Notes: generated by a model from the letters alone, not told the origin. 64,000 nt of DNA from Clostridium_AF sediminicola (GCF_050402865.1 NZ_BAABMF010000002.1:1-64000), one strand, 5' to 3'. Shown: positions 51,241 to 61,648, counted from the stretch's first letter. Numbers and translations: made by a program.

Positions 51241-54063
51241 TTATACCATATTCTTCAAATAAAATCCTGTATAAGAATTATCATTTTTTGCAACTTTCTC
51301 AGGTGTACCTGTACAAACTATAGTACCGCCTCTATCCCCGCCTTCTGGCCCTAAATCAACAATATTGTCACAACATTTTATTACATCTAAGTTATGCTCA
51401 ATAACCAAAACCGTACTACCACTATCTACAAGTCTTTGAAGTATAGAAATCAGTCTGTTTACATCGTCTATGTGGAGTCCTGTTGTTGGTTCATCTAATA
51501 TATAAAATGTTTTTCCAGTATTTCTTTTTGAAAGTTCCGTTGCAAGTTTTATTCTTTGTGCTTCTCCTCCTGATAATTGCGTTGATGGCTGCCCTAATTT
51601 TATATACCCCAATCCTACATCCATCAAAGTTTGAAGTTTATTTTTTGCCCTTGGTATATTCTCAAAAAACTCCACTGCTTCTTCTACAGTCATATCTAAC
51701 ACTTCACTTATATTTTTCCCTTTATAATTTACTTCTAATGTTTCTCTATTGTATCTTTTACCTTTACATACTTCACAAGGAACATAAACATCTGATAAAA
51801 ACTGCATTTCTATTTTTATTATTCCATCTCCAGAACAAGCTTCACATCTTCCTCCTTTTACATTAAAACTAAATCTCCCTGGCTTATATCCCCTCATTCT
51901 TGATTCTGGCGTATTAGAAAATAGTTCTCTTATCACATCAAAAAGTCCCGTATAAGTGGCAGGATTAGACCTAGGTGTCCTTCCAATAGGACTTTGATCA
52001 ATATTAATAATCTTATCAATATTTTCCCATCCTAAAATTTCTTTGTGTTTTCCAGGGATATATTTTGACTTATTTATTTTTCTATTAAGCCCTTTATATA
52101 GTATTTCGTTTACAAGAGTACTTTTTCCTGAACCAGATACTCCTGTTACACAATTAAATACTCCAAGAGGAAAATCCACATTAACATTCTTAAGATTGTT
52201 TTGTTTTGCTCCCACTATTCTAATCTTTCCCCCATTACCTTTTCTCCTAGTACTAGGAAGTTTAATATTTTTTTCTCCACTCAAATATTGACCAGTTATA
52301 GATTCTTTAGTGTTAACAATTGTGTTTATATCTCCTGCAGCAATAATTTCTCCACCATGTTCTCCTGCTCTTGGTCCTATATCAACAATAAATTCAGCAG
52401 CTTTAATTGTGTCTTCATCATGTTCTACAACAATTAATGAATTTCCTAAATCTTTTAAATGTTTTAGAGTTGAAATAAGTCTGTCATTGTCTCTTTGATG
52501 TAATCCAATACTAGGTTCATCTAATATGTATAATACTCCCACTAAACTTGATCCAATCTGGGTCGCAAGCCTTATCCTTTGTGCTTCACCACCAGATAAT
52601 GTACCTGCCATTCTGCCTAAATTTAAGTAATCCAACCCAACATTTATTAAGAAAGACAGTCTATTATTGATTTCTTTTACTATTTGATTTGCAATAATAG
52701 CATCTTTTTCTGATAATTGTAAGTTTTTTATAAATTTCAATTCATCTTTTATTGATAAATTGCAAAATTCATTAATATTCATTCCACCAACATGTACTGC
52801 TAGAGCGCTTGGATTCAATCTTGCACCATCACACTTTGGACATGGTGTATTACTCATAAATTGCTCAATTTGCCTCTTTATATAATCAGAATTTGTTTCT
52901 AGATATCGTCTCTTTAAATTATTAATTACTCCTTCAAATTTATGCATGTATACGCCTTGTTTATCTTCTTTTTGATAAGCTACTCTTAACTTTTCTATTT
53001 TATATCCATACAGAATCACGTCTAATATTTCTCTAGATAAATCTTTTATAGGAGTATTTAAATCAAATTTTAGTTTTTTAGAAAGTGCATCAAAAATAGA
53101 ATATGTCCATGATTCAGTCTTTAACGCTCCTTCCCCAAAAGAAAGTATAGCGCCTCCTAATATACTTTTACTCTTATCTGGGATTATTAAATCTTCATCT
53201 ATCTCCATTAATGTTCCTATACCATCACACTTATCACATCTTCCAAAAGGTGAGTTGAATGAAAATAATCTAGGAGCTAATTCTCCAATGCTAATTCCAC
53301 AATCAATACATGCAAAGTTTTCACTAAACAATATGTCTTCACCATCTATTACATTAATTATCGCAAGTCCTTCTGCCAAATTCAGAGCTGCTTCTAATGA
53401 TTCACTAAGCCTTCCCCTAATACCTTCTTTTACAATCAATCTATCAATAACAACTTCTATATTGTGTTTTTTATTTTTTTCTAGCTTAACCTCATCTTCT
53501 TGTAGATCATATATTTCGCCATCAATCCTAGCTCTTATATACCCATTCTTTTTTGTATTTTCTAATAGTTTTACATGCTGCCCTTTTTTGCCTCTCACTA
53601 TTGGTGCTAGAATTTGAATTTTACTTCTTTGTGGTAAATTCATTACTCGATCAATCATTTGATCAATAGTTTGTTGAGATATTTCTTTGCCACATTTAGG
53701 ACAATGTGGCACTCCAATTTTTGCGTACATAAGCCTTAAATAATCATAGATTTCTGTCACAGTTCCTACTGTAGATCTAGGATTTCTGCTAGTAGTCTTC
53801 TGATCTATAGAAATCGCGGGCGATAAGCCTTCAATATACTCTACATCTGGTTTATCCATTTGACCCAAAAATTGTCTAGCATATGCTGAAAGAGATTCTA
53901 CATACCTTCTCTGTCCTTCTGCATACAATGTATCAAAAGCAAGGGATGATTTCCCTGAACCCGATAATCCTGTAAAAACTATAAATTTATTTCTAGGTAT
54001 TTCTAAATCTACATTTTTTAAATTATGAACTTTTGCTCCTTTAATAATAATTTTGTCCTTCAA
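51241..54063 (-). CDS. uvrA: Excinuclease ABC subunit A
   Basis: The 940-residue DNA-damage sensor of nucleotide excision repair. It has two ABC ATPase modules: Walker A GLSGSGKSSLAFDTLYAEG near 32 and GVSGSGKSTLVNEIL near 640, with signatures TLSGGEAQRIRLATQIG and QLSGGEAQRIKLATELS. Zinc-finger Cys sets are CPKC, CIDC...CDKC and CEAC...CEVC. Length is typical. It is downstream of uvrB, 88 bases apart, with a repeat fragment between them, and is expected to share the SOS promoter. Confidence 0.97.
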   Translation of the reverse strand: MKDKIIIKGAKVHNLKNVDLEIPRNKFIVFTGLSGSGKSSLAFDTLYAEGQRRYVESLSAYARQFLGQMDKPDVEYIEGLSPAISIDQKTTSRNPRSTVGTVTEIYDYLRLMYAKIGVPHCPKCGKEISQQTIDQMIDRVMNLPQRSKIQILAPIVRGKKGQHVKLLENTKKNGYIRARIDGEIYDLQEDEVKLEKNKKHNIEVVIDRLIVKEGIRGRLSESLEAALNLAEGLAIINVIDGEDILFSENFACIDCGISIGELAPRLFSFNSPFGRCDKCDGIGTLMEIDEDLIIPDKSKSILGGAILSFGEGALKTESWTYSIFDALSKKLKFDLNTPIKDLSREILDVILYGYKIEKLRVAYQKEDKQGVYMHKFEGVINNLKRRYLETNSDYIKRQIEQFMSNTPCPKCDGARLNPSALAVHVGGMNINEFCNLSIKDELKFIKNLQLSEKDAIIANQIVKEINNRLSFLINVGLDYLNLGRMAGTLSGGEAQRIRLATQIGSSLVGVLYILDEPSIGLHQRDNDRLISTLKHLKDLGNSLIVVEHDEDTIKAAEFIVDIGPRAGEHGGEIIAAGDINTIVNTKESITGQYLSGEKNIKLPSTRRKGNGGKIRIVGAKQNNLKNVNVDFPLGVFNCVTGVSGSGKSTLVNEILYKGLNRKINKSKYIPGKHKEILGWENIDKIINIDQSPIGRTPRSNPATYTGLFDVIRELFSNTPESRMRGYKPGRFSFNVKGGRCEACSGDGIIKIEMQFLSDVYVPCEVCKGKRYNRETLEVNYKGKNISEVLDMTVEEAVEFFENIPRAKNKLQTLMDVGLGYIKLGQPSTQLSGGEAQRIKLATELSKRNTGKTFYILDEPTTGLHIDDVNRLISILQRLVDSGSTVLVIEHNLDVIKCCDNIVDLGPEGGDRGGTIVCTGTPEKVAKNDNSYTGFYLKNMV

Positions 54064-54086
54064 AGTTTTTCTCCTCTCTTTTTTTC

Positions 54087-54150
54087 AGTGCACAGTGCAC
54101 AATTCACAGTTATTGATACTTTCGCAAGCGAAAGTTTTAAATCATTATGA
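54087..54150. repeat. Family-1 fragment, copy G, between uvrB and uvrA
   Basis: It contains CAGTGCACAGTGCACAATTC short words and one intact hairpin 4, CTTTCGCAAGCGAAAG (about 54120-54135). It fills the uvrB-uvrA gap and ends about 25 bases before the uvrA start. The hairpin may affect coupling of the two genes. Confidence 0.65.
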
Positions 54151-54151
54151 A

Positions 54152-56134
54152 TTATTTATCTGCTTTCTCTTTTAGTTCTGCAATTCTATCTCTTAATTTA
54201 GCTGCTTTTTCAAAATTTAAATCTTTTGCTGCTTTCTTCATTTCAACTTGAAGTTTTTCTATTAATTCATGTATATTTTCTGAATCCATTTTATTAATAT
54301 CTTTATTCACTTCGTAATCTTCTCCTTCTTCAGCAACTACTGTTGTTTGAAGAATTCCACGAATATCTTTTATAACCGTTTTTGGAACTATATCATTTTT
54401 TTCATTGTATTCCATTTGAATTTCTCTTCTTCTATTAGTTTCTTTAATTGCTTTATCCATAGCTTTAGTAACTTTATCAGCATACATTATAACCTTACTT
54501 TCAGAGTTTCTTGCCGCTCTCCCTATGGTTTGAATAAGAGAAGTTTCAGATCTCAAAAATCCTTCTTTATCCGCATCTAAAATAGCAACTAATGCTACTT
54601 CTGGTATATCTAAACCCTCTCTCAGTAAATTTATTCCCACCAAAACATCAAATTTACCTTGCCTTAAATCTCTTATTATTTCCGTTCTTTGAATTGTTTT
54701 TATTTCTGAATGTAAATATCTAGTTTTCACACCCATTTCTTTAAGATATTCTGTTAAATCTTCTGACATTTTCTTCGTTAGGGTTGTTATTAACACTCTA
54801 AAACCCTTATTTATTACATCTTGAATGCTAGAATATAAGTCATCAATTTGCCCTTCAATAGGCTTAACTATAATTTCTGGATCTAACAATCCTGTTGGAC
54901 GAATTATCTGTTCAGCTACATTTGTAGAATGCTCAAATTCGTATTGAGAAGGAGTAGCAGAAACAAATAAAACCTGATTAAGTTTTTTTTCAAATTCCTC
55001 AAATTTTAAAGGTCTATTGTCATAGGCACAAGGTAGTCTAAAACCATACTGTACTAAGTTATCTTTTCTAGACCTATCACCACCATACATAGCTTTTACC
55101 TGAGGTAATGTAACATGACTTTCATCTATAAAAAAAAGAAAATCATCAGGGAAATAGTCCATTAATGTTTTTGGAGGTGTTCCTGGAGCTCTACCATCTA
55201 AAATTCTTGAATAATTTTCAATACCGCTACAATACCCTACTTCTCTAATCATTTCAATATCAAAGTTGGTTCTTTGTTTAAGCCTCTGAGCTTCTAATAA
55301 TTTTTCTTCTGACATCAACACTTTCAATCTGTTCTCTAAATCACATTCTATTTGCTTTATAGCTCTATCTAGCTTATCTTTTGATGTTGCAAAGTGAGAA
55401 GCCGGAAAAATCATAGCATGCTTTCTATGACAAATAGTATTTCCTGTTAAGGCATCAAATTCTCTTATCCTATCAATTTCATCACCAAAAAATTCGACTC
55501 TAATAGCTATATTTGAAGATGATGCTGGAAATATATCTAAAGTATCTCCCTTTGCTCTAAAAGTCCCCCTAACAAAGTTTATTTCATTTCTTTCGTATTG
55601 AATGTCAACAAGTTGCCTCATTATTTCATCTCTTTCTTTTACCATTCCTTGGCGAAGAGAAACTCTTAATTTTTTATATTCTTCTGGATTTCCTAATCCA
55701 TAAATACATGATACAGATGCAACTACAATAACATCTCTTCTTTCAAATAATGCTGAAGTAGCTGAGTGTCTTAACTTATCAATTTCTTCATTTATAGAAG
55801 CATCTTTTTCAATAAACGTATCCGTTTGAGGCACATATGCCTCGGGTTGATAATAATCATAATAAGATACAAAATACTCAACACAGTTATCCGGAAAGAA
55901 CTCTTTGAACTCAGAACACAATTGTGCCGCCAAAGTTTTATTATGAGCTAATATTAGCGTAGGTTTCTGAACTTCTTGTATAATATTTGCCATAGTAAAT
56001 GTCTTACCAGACCCTGTAACTCCAAGTAAAGTTTGAAATTTATCAGCTTTATTTAAACTATTTACAATACTTGTAATTGCTGCAGGCTGATCACCAGTCG
56101 GTTTAAAGTTCGATTGTAAATTAAAAATTCCCAT
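54152..56134 (-). CDS. uvrB: Excinuclease ABC subunit B
   Basis: The 660-residue helicase-like damage-verification subunit. Motifs are Walker A GVTGSGKTFTMANI near 38, the beta-hairpin region YYDYYQPEAYVPQTDTFIEK in part, Walker B FIDESHVTLPQ, motif VI QTIGRAARN, and a C-terminal UVR domain (AAKDLNFEKAAKLRDRIAEL) that contacts UvrC. It is first in the uvrB-uvrA unit, with an SOS box 16 bases upstream. Confidence 0.97.
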   Translation of the reverse strand: MGIFNLQSNFKPTGDQPAAITSIVNSLNKADKFQTLLGVTGSGKTFTMANIIQEVQKPTLILAHNKTLAAQLCSEFKEFFPDNCVEYFVSYYDYYQPEAYVPQTDTFIEKDASINEEIDKLRHSATSALFERRDVIVVASVSCIYGLGNPEEYKKLRVSLRQGMVKERDEIMRQLVDIQYERNEINFVRGTFRAKGDTLDIFPASSSNIAIRVEFFGDEIDRIREFDALTGNTICHRKHAMIFPASHFATSKDKLDRAIKQIECDLENRLKVLMSEEKLLEAQRLKQRTNFDIEMIREVGYCSGIENYSRILDGRAPGTPPKTLMDYFPDDFLFFIDESHVTLPQVKAMYGGDRSRKDNLVQYGFRLPCAYDNRPLKFEEFEKKLNQVLFVSATPSQYEFEHSTNVAEQIIRPTGLLDPEIIVKPIEGQIDDLYSSIQDVINKGFRVLITTLTKKMSEDLTEYLKEMGVKTRYLHSEIKTIQRTEIIRDLRQGKFDVLVGINLLREGLDIPEVALVAILDADKEGFLRSETSLIQTIGRAARNSESKVIMYADKVTKAMDKAIKETNRRREIQMEYNEKNDIVPKTVIKDIRGILQTTVVAEEGEDYEVNKDINKMDSENIHELIEKLQVEMKKAAKDLNFEKAAKLRDRIAELKEKADK

Positions 56135-56149
56135 TTAACCATCTCCCGT

Positions 56150-56200
56150 GAACGTTTGTTCGATTATTTCAATTTTATACCTTAATTTTTTTTTTGTCAA
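56150..56200 (-). promoter_or_regulatory. SOS-controlled promoter of uvrB
   Basis: On the reverse strand TTGACA (56195-56200) and TAAAAT (56172-56177) are spaced by 17 bases. The palindromic SOS box GAACAAACGTTC (56150-56161) lies just downstream, over the expected transcription start. LexA binding there would block initiation. Confidence 0.8.
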
Positions 56201-56243
56201 CTATAATATTTATATAAAAAATGAAGATTTCCAAGGAAATCTT

Positions 56244-57533
56244 CTAATCTTTTTTCTTTTTAATTTTATCAATAATATTATCTATAGAAAAATCATCTGA
56301 TCTAATCATTTTACTTTCTTTTGGGATAGTTACAGGTACTAATACCAATCCTAACCCCATAATATCATTGCCCTTTGAAAATCGCACTTCTTCTAATTTA
56401 CCTGTAGCTCTTTTGATTTTTAAAAGTATAGAATTTGATGTTTCTTTCAATGTTTCAAAAATATCATCTTCTTTAATAATTTTTTTATCATTAATCTTTA
56501 TCAACTTATCTCCACTTTTAATTCCCATGCTATATGCAGGTGAATTTGGTGCTACTTCTAAAACCATGATACCATCTTCACCAGAAACATACTTAGGTTT
56601 ATCTTTTAACTCAATATACTTCTGTAAGTAGTTCATGCCTTCAATAGCAGTTGGTGCGAATAAAACAGCTGCTATTTTGAAAAATATATTTAGACTGCCT
56701 AATCTAGATAAAACAAATAGTAAAATACTATAAACCATCATTAAAGTTCCAGTAATTAATGTTTTTTCATTTTTTGTCTTAGTAAAAGTTACAGTATTAA
56801 AAGTAAGCATCCCAAATATAGGTAATATTGTTAACATGATCTCTTTTAGTAAGATTGATGGGTTTGTGATGTTCAAAAAAGGCCTCCACTTATTTATGAC
56901 TATTAATTCTTCAAAGGAATAGCTATTTGAATTTGTAAAAATAATAATAGCTAAAGGCAGTATCCAACATCTTTTTAATGCAAATCCTCCAATAATATTA
57001 TCGTTTCTTTTCGAAAAAATTGGAATAGCCCCTCTACTTCCATCAACCATCGTTAATATTCCTTGTATAAAATAAATCACAGCTGTCATAGTCATCAACG
57101 ATATCACATCTATAGTAAGAAACTCAAAACCTCTTATATCAACATTATACATACCACTCATAATCTCAACTAAAATACTTATAAACCCTAAAACTGCAGA
57201 TGTATATACCAACTTCATATATTTAGAATTAAAACTTATTGAAAGCAATGACAGTAGAAATATAATATCTATAAAAGAATTTTCACTAAATCCAACTCCT
57301 AAATAAGCAAGGATTATACTACATAGTATTCCTCCAAAGATTCCAAGTACTATTTCAGAAAGAGTTAATTCCAAAGGAGTATTTACTTTCTCACCAATAA
57401 TTAATTTCTGCATCATTGTTATTTTTTTATTCTTTCTATAAAAAATTATTCCAATAACCAAAAGCATAAATATATATGGTGGTGTTACTACTGCTTTTGA
57501 TACTCCTTGTAAAGTTTCTAAAATAATACCCAT
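56244..57533 (-). CDS. Polytopic membrane protein with C-terminal PDZ domain
   Basis: A 429-residue protein with about eight to ten membrane helices over residues 1-300 and a PDZ domain at about 310-395 (VLEVAPNSPAYSMGIKSGDKLIKIND). The order CtpA, PDZ-membrane protein, uvrB is common in Clostridia. PDZ domains bind C-terminal peptides, so a role with the adjacent protease CtpA is plausible. The family has no established biochemical function that I know of. Confidence 0.8.
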   Translation of the reverse strand: MGIILETLQGVSKAVVTPPYIFMLLVIGIIFYRKNKKITMMQKLIIGEKVNTPLELTLSEIVLGIFGGILCSIILAYLGVGFSENSFIDIIFLLSLLSISFNSKYMKLVYTSAVLGFISILVEIMSGMYNVDIRGFEFLTIDVISLMTMTAVIYFIQGILTMVDGSRGAIPIFSKRNDNIIGGFALKRCWILPLAIIIFTNSNSYSFEELIVINKWRPFLNITNPSILLKEIMLTILPIFGMLTFNTVTFTKTKNEKTLITGTLMMVYSILLFVLSRLGSLNIFFKIAAVLFAPTAIEGMNYLQKYIELKDKPKYVSGEDGIMVLEVAPNSPAYSMGIKSGDKLIKINDKKIIKEDDIFETLKETSNSILLKIKRATGKLEEVRFSKGNDIMGLGLVLVPVTIPKESKMIRSDDFSIDNIIDKIKKKKD

Positions 57534-57554
57534 TAAAGTTTTCTCCTCTCAATA

Positions 57555-58802
57555 CTATTTAACCTTTTGTTTAACTTCCTCAATTGCTTTGTTCAATTGT
57601 GGATCCTTACTTCTATCATATACTTTTTCTTTCAATTCATCTGGGTAAATAACTTCTATGTCAGGAGAAATACCTACTTTATGTATGTTTTCTCCATCTG
57701 GTGTATAATATTTAGATGTAGTAACTTTTAATGCTGTTCCATCACCAAATCCATACATAGATCTATCCAATACAGTCTGAACTATACCCTTACCAAAAGA
57801 TTTTTCACCTATTAGTGTTCCCAATTTATAGTCTCTTATAGCTCCAGATAAAATTTCTGATGCACTAGCACTACCTCCATCAATTAGAAGCACCAATGGT
57901 AATCCTATTGCTACTCCACCTTCTGAATTCTCTACCTCTTTATTATTATATTTATCAATAGTAGATACAATTAAATCTCCTTTATTAATAAAGTTAGATG
58001 CTACCTTAACACATTCAGTCAACCATCCACCTGGATTTCCTCTTATATCTAAAATCAAACCTTTCATACCTTGGCTCATCAGTTCTTTTAACTTTGCTTC
58101 AAATTCCTTAGATGTTTCATTCTCAAAAACGCTAATTCTTATCAACCCAATACTATCCTCTAGCATTTCACCCGATACAGTCTTAATTTTTATTGAATCT
58201 CTTACAATATTAGCTGTATATAATCCAGTAGATTTTCTTTCTAAAGTAACCTCTACACTAGTTCCTTGCTCTCCTCGCATTAAAGAAACTGCTTTATCCA
58301 GTTCATTTCCAGTGACTGAAGTTCCTGCAACTTTTTCAATAGTATCTCCAGCCAACAATCCAGCTTTACTTGCTGGAGAATCTTCAAATACTGTTATAAT
58401 TACAATTTTTTCATCTTTTACACCTACTTGAATACCGATACCTTGATATTTGCCTTCAGTGCTTTCTGCAAATGATTGGTAATCTTTTTCATCCATATAA
58501 ACAGTATAAGGATCATTCAAAGAAGATGTCATACCTTTGATTGCGCCATTTACTAAGTCATCTTTAATAATTTCACCATCATAAAACCTTTCTATATTTT
58601 GCTTTACAATAAACAATTTCTTAAATTGTGAAATTTCATCATATGTACTTTTGCTAATTACCACAGAATCTCCTAATGGAAACTTAGATGCAACCAAATA
58701 TGTAATCATATTACTTAATATAATTATTAAAACAACAATCGCAATCCAACTAATCCTATTAATTTTCTTATTGTTATGATTTTCATTTTTATTAATATTC
58801 AT
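57555..58802 (-). CDS. ctpA: Carboxy-terminal processing protease (S41)
   Basis: A 415-residue membrane-anchored serine protease. A membrane helix at about 17-38 is followed by a PDZ domain near 120-200 (GIQVGVKDEKIVIITVFEDS) and the S41 catalytic domain with Ser in GGSASASEILSGAI and Lys in GEKSFGKGIVQT. It trims or degrades extracytoplasmic proteins. ATG at 58800-58802 has GAGGTG upstream; the longer frame adds 11 residues. It is 21 bases upstream of the PDZ membrane protein gene. Confidence 0.93.
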   Translation of the reverse strand: MNINKNENHNNKKINRISWIAIVVLIIILSNMITYLVASKFPLGDSVVISKSTYDEISQFKKLFIVKQNIERFYDGEIIKDDLVNGAIKGMTSSLNDPYTVYMDEKDYQSFAESTEGKYQGIGIQVGVKDEKIVIITVFEDSPASKAGLLAGDTIEKVAGTSVTGNELDKAVSLMRGEQGTSVEVTLERKSTGLYTANIVRDSIKIKTVSGEMLEDSIGLIRISVFENETSKEFEAKLKELMSQGMKGLILDIRGNPGGWLTECVKVASNFINKGDLIVSTIDKYNNKEVENSEGGVAIGLPLVLLIDGGSASASEILSGAIRDYKLGTLIGEKSFGKGIVQTVLDRSMYGFGDGTALKVTTSKYYTPDGENIHKVGISPDIEVIYPDELKEKVYDRSKDPQLNKAIEEVKQKVK

Positions 58803-58975
58803 TTTTTCACCTCGGTAATAGAGATTCCTATTCAATCCTATATTTATATGCCTAACCTCTTTAATGAATCAAAAGTTAAAGAAATACAAATCAGGTTTGC
58901 CATTAATTCCCTATATTATCATTCTTTAAATATTACGTTTATTATAAAGCTTTTATACCAAATAATAAAGAGTAA

Positions 58976-59005
58976 AGGTTGGAAATTGTAATCAATTTCC
59001 AACCT
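58976..59005 (-). terminator. Terminator downstream of ftsX
   Basis: Perfect 13-bp arms AGGTTGGAAATTG/CAATTTCCAACCT around a 4-base loop, nine bases after the ftsX stop. T-rich on both sides. Confidence 0.82.
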
Positions 59006-59013
59006 AATATTTT

Positions 59014-59904
59014 TTATACTTTTAAAAATTTTCTCAAAGAAAGCATACTTCCTAATATTCCTATAACACAACCACCTAGAACAAACCCTATGGTAAGTTG
59101 AAATAAAATAGTGTTAGGAGCAATAATATTTCCACCTCTAACTACACCTGACAATTTATTAAACACAGCAAAATAAATATTATTTAACAATAAAACTGAT
59201 ATTAATGATCCAAGTAATCCTATTATTAGTCCTTCAATAACAAAAGGCCATCTAATAAAAGCATCTGTTGCTCCAACATATTTCATAATACCAATTTCTT
59301 TTCTTCTAGAAAATACAGCTAATTTAATGGTGTTCATTATTAAAAATAATGAAACGGGAACTAATATTATTATTATTAAAATTCCAACCCATTTAATTCC
59401 ATTTGTAAAGGAAGTAATTTGGTTTACTAAATCCACATCATCTTCTATTTGCTTTATTCCTGCCATATCTTTTATATCTCCAGCAATTAATTCAATAGAT
59501 TCTGGCTTATCAACCTTAATAACATAAGATTCTGGCAAAGGATTACTTTCATCAAATCCTTGAACTAATTCTTTGTTTTCTTCACCAAGTTGCTCTTTAA
59601 ATTCTTCTAAAGCTTCCTCTTTAGTAACAAAAGCTACCTCTTTTACATGTTCATTTAATTTAAGTTTTTTTTCTATTTCCATTTTTTCAGAAACAGAAGC
59701 ATCTTCATTCAGAAATACCTGTAATTCAATTTTAGATTCTATATCTTTTACTAGACCACTAGCATTTACCATAACTAATAACAATACACCAAACAAAAAT
59801 AGTGTTAGTGTAACAGTTATAACAGAAGCAATACTCAAAGTTTTATTTCTAACTAAACTCTTAAAGGCACTAGAAAAAAAATGTTTTATAGAACTAATCT
59901 TCAT
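59014..59904 (-). CDS. ftsX: Cell-division protein FtsX
   Basis: The 296-residue permease-like partner of FtsE that relays cytoplasmic ATP hydrolysis to peptidoglycan hydrolases outside. Four membrane helices lie near residues 25-47, 170-192, 220-245 and 268-290. The large outer loop (50-165) is the hydrolase-contacting domain. The ATG at 59902-59904 overlaps the last codons of ftsE. It follows the ftsE-ftsX order found throughout bacteria. Confidence 0.94.
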   Translation of the reverse strand: MKISSIKHFFSSAFKSLVRNKTLSIASVITVTLTLFLFGVLLLVMVNASGLVKDIESKIELQVFLNEDASVSEKMEIEKKLKLNEHVKEVAFVTKEEALEEFKEQLGEENKELVQGFDESNPLPESYVIKVDKPESIELIAGDIKDMAGIKQIEDDVDLVNQITSFTNGIKWVGILIIIILVPVSLFLIMNTIKLAVFSRRKEIGIMKYVGATDAFIRWPFVIEGLIIGLLGSLISVLLLNNIYFAVFNKLSGVVRGGNIIAPNTILFQLTIGFVLGGCVIGILGSMLSLRKFLKV

Positions 59905-60580
59905 AACCGTATCTTCCTCTCTGTTCATCTCTAACTATTGTACCACTTTCAATAGCAATTACTCTTTTTTTCATAGTGTCTACTATATTTTTATCATGAG
60001 TAGCCATAATTATTGTTGTTCCCGCTCTATTAATATCTTGAAGAACCTGCATTATTTCAATTGAAGTGTCAGGATCAAGATTACCTGTTGGTTCATCCGC
60101 TATTACCATTGTAGGATTATTAACTATAGCTCTTGCAATAGCTACTCTTTGTTGTTCTCCTCCTGATAACTCATTTGGAAAACATTTGCTCTTATTTGTT
60201 AGTCCAACCATAGATAACACTAGCGGAACCCTTTTCTTTATATCTTTCCTATTAGCTTCAACAACTCTCATAGCAAATTCAACATTTTCTTGAACATTAA
60301 GTGAAGAAATCAATCTAAAATCTTGAAAAACCATACCTATTCTTCTTCTATAATAAGGTGTTTGGTTATGTTTTAGCATAGTCAAATCAGTACCATTAAC
60401 AATAATTTTACCTTTAGTTGGGTCAATTTCTTTTAATAACAATTTAATAAATGTAGATTTTCCTGCTCCACTAGGTCCTACTAAAAAAACAAATTCTCCT
60501 CTTTCAATTTCCAAGCTAACATTTTTTAATGCAAAAACATTATTATCGTAAACCTTAGAAGTCCTTTGGAATAATATCAT
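59894..60580 (-). CDS. ftsE: Cell-division ATP-binding protein FtsE
   Basis: A 228-residue ABC ATPase with Walker A LVGPSGAGKSTFIKLL, Q-loop MVFQDFR, signature ELSGGEQQRVAIARAI, Walker B MVIADEPTGNLDP and H-loop MATHD. The VFQDFRLI variant and size are typical of FtsE. It overlaps ftsX by 11 bases. Confidence 0.95.
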   Translation of the reverse strand: MILFQRTSKVYDNNVFALKNVSLEIERGEFVFLVGPSGAGKSTFIKLLLKEIDPTKGKIIVNGTDLTMLKHNQTPYYRRRIGMVFQDFRLISSLNVQENVEFAMRVVEANRKDIKKRVPLVLSMVGLTNKSKCFPNELSGGEQQRVAIARAIVNNPTMVIADEPTGNLDPDTSIEIMQVLQDINRAGTTIIMATHDKNIVDTMKKRVIAIESGTIVRDEQRGRYGYED

Positions 60581-60793
60581 ATTGGTTTCTCCTTATCTAA
60601 AAATATGTAACTTATTATATTTAAACATACTTTATCTCTATAATTTTTATTGCATTCTTAAGTAATATTATATCATAATAAGATTTATTTTTTAGATTTA
60701 ATTCAGTAATTATAACAAATTTCATAGAAAATTTTCAAATTATTCAAATTTTCTTAAGACGAAGACCAATATTTTCTAAACAACTATTAAATA

Positions 60794-61648
60794 TTATTCT
60801 TCAATAATATTCTTAAACCCTTCTCCAAGAACCTCATGAGCTTCACTAACTATAACAAAAGCATTTTTATCAACAGATTTCATGAAATTTCTTAACTTTA
60901 TAAATTCTTTTCTACCTAAAACTGTGTATAAAATATCTCCTTTTTTTCCACTAAACGCACCTTTACCTTCAAAAATAGTGCACCCTCTATCTAATTCCTT
61001 GATAATATATTCAATAACTAAATCTTGTTTACCACTTATTATAAAAATCGATTTACATGTATTTAACCCTTCAATAACCTTATCTACTATAACACCATTT
61101 AATACAACTGCTAAGATTGCATACATACCTATTTCTGCATTAAAAATTATCACACTGGACAATGCAACAATAAAATCAACTATCAATAAAGCTTTACCAA
61201 TATCTAAATGAAAAAATTTATTTAATATCTTGGCCAATATGTCTGTTCCACCGGTTGACGCATTTTGATTAAATACTAACCCTAATCCTATACCCGAAAG
61301 AAAAGTTCCAAAGATAGTAGCTAACAGTAAGTCGTTTGTTATAGCATAGTTTTGTGGAAAAAATCTATCCATAACATACAATGCTCCTGATAAAGACAAT
61401 GTAGCATATATAGTTTTTCCTCCAAATTTTCCTCCTATGAATATAAATGCAATTATAAACAATATAACATTTAAAAATAACATAATAATTGCAACTGAAA
61501 CCTGTGGAATAAAATAATTTATTAAGATTGCTATACCTGTAACTCCACCACCAGCAATTTTATTAGGAGCTATGAAGAATTTTATACCAAACGCTGTGAT
61601 TAAATATCCTATAGTAATCCAAAAATACTCTTTAAATTTATTTTTCAT
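60794..61648 (-). CDS. YitT family membrane protein (DUF2179 tail)
   Basis: A 284-residue protein with five or six membrane helices (about 10-200) and a cytoplasmic DUF2179 domain at about 215-275 (RGCTIFEGKGAFSGKKGDILYTVLGRKE). The motif NQNASTGGTDILAKIL is typical of YitT/YczE-like proteins. Function is not established. The ATG at 61646-61648 follows AGGTG by six bases. Single gene. Confidence 0.88.
   Translation of the reverse strand: MKNKFKEYFWITIGYLITAFGIKFFIAPNKIAGGGVTGIAILINYFIPQVSVAIIMLFLNVILFIIAFIFIGGKFGGKTIYATLSLSGALYVMDRFFPQNYAITNDLLLATIFGTFLSGIGLGLVFNQNASTGGTDILAKILNKFFHLDIGKALLIVDFIVALSSVIIFNAEIGMYAILAVVLNGVIVDKVIEGLNTCKSIFIISGKQDLVIEYIIKELDRGCTIFEGKGAFSGKKGDILYTVLGRKEFIKLRNFMKSVDKNAFVIVSEAHEVLGEGFKNIIEE

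Noticed and set aside
54040..54150. SOS box upstream of uvrA
   Set aside because: The uvrB-uvrA gap contains only repeat copy G. No GAAC-N4-GTTC palindrome is present, so uvrA is expected to depend on the uvrB promoter.
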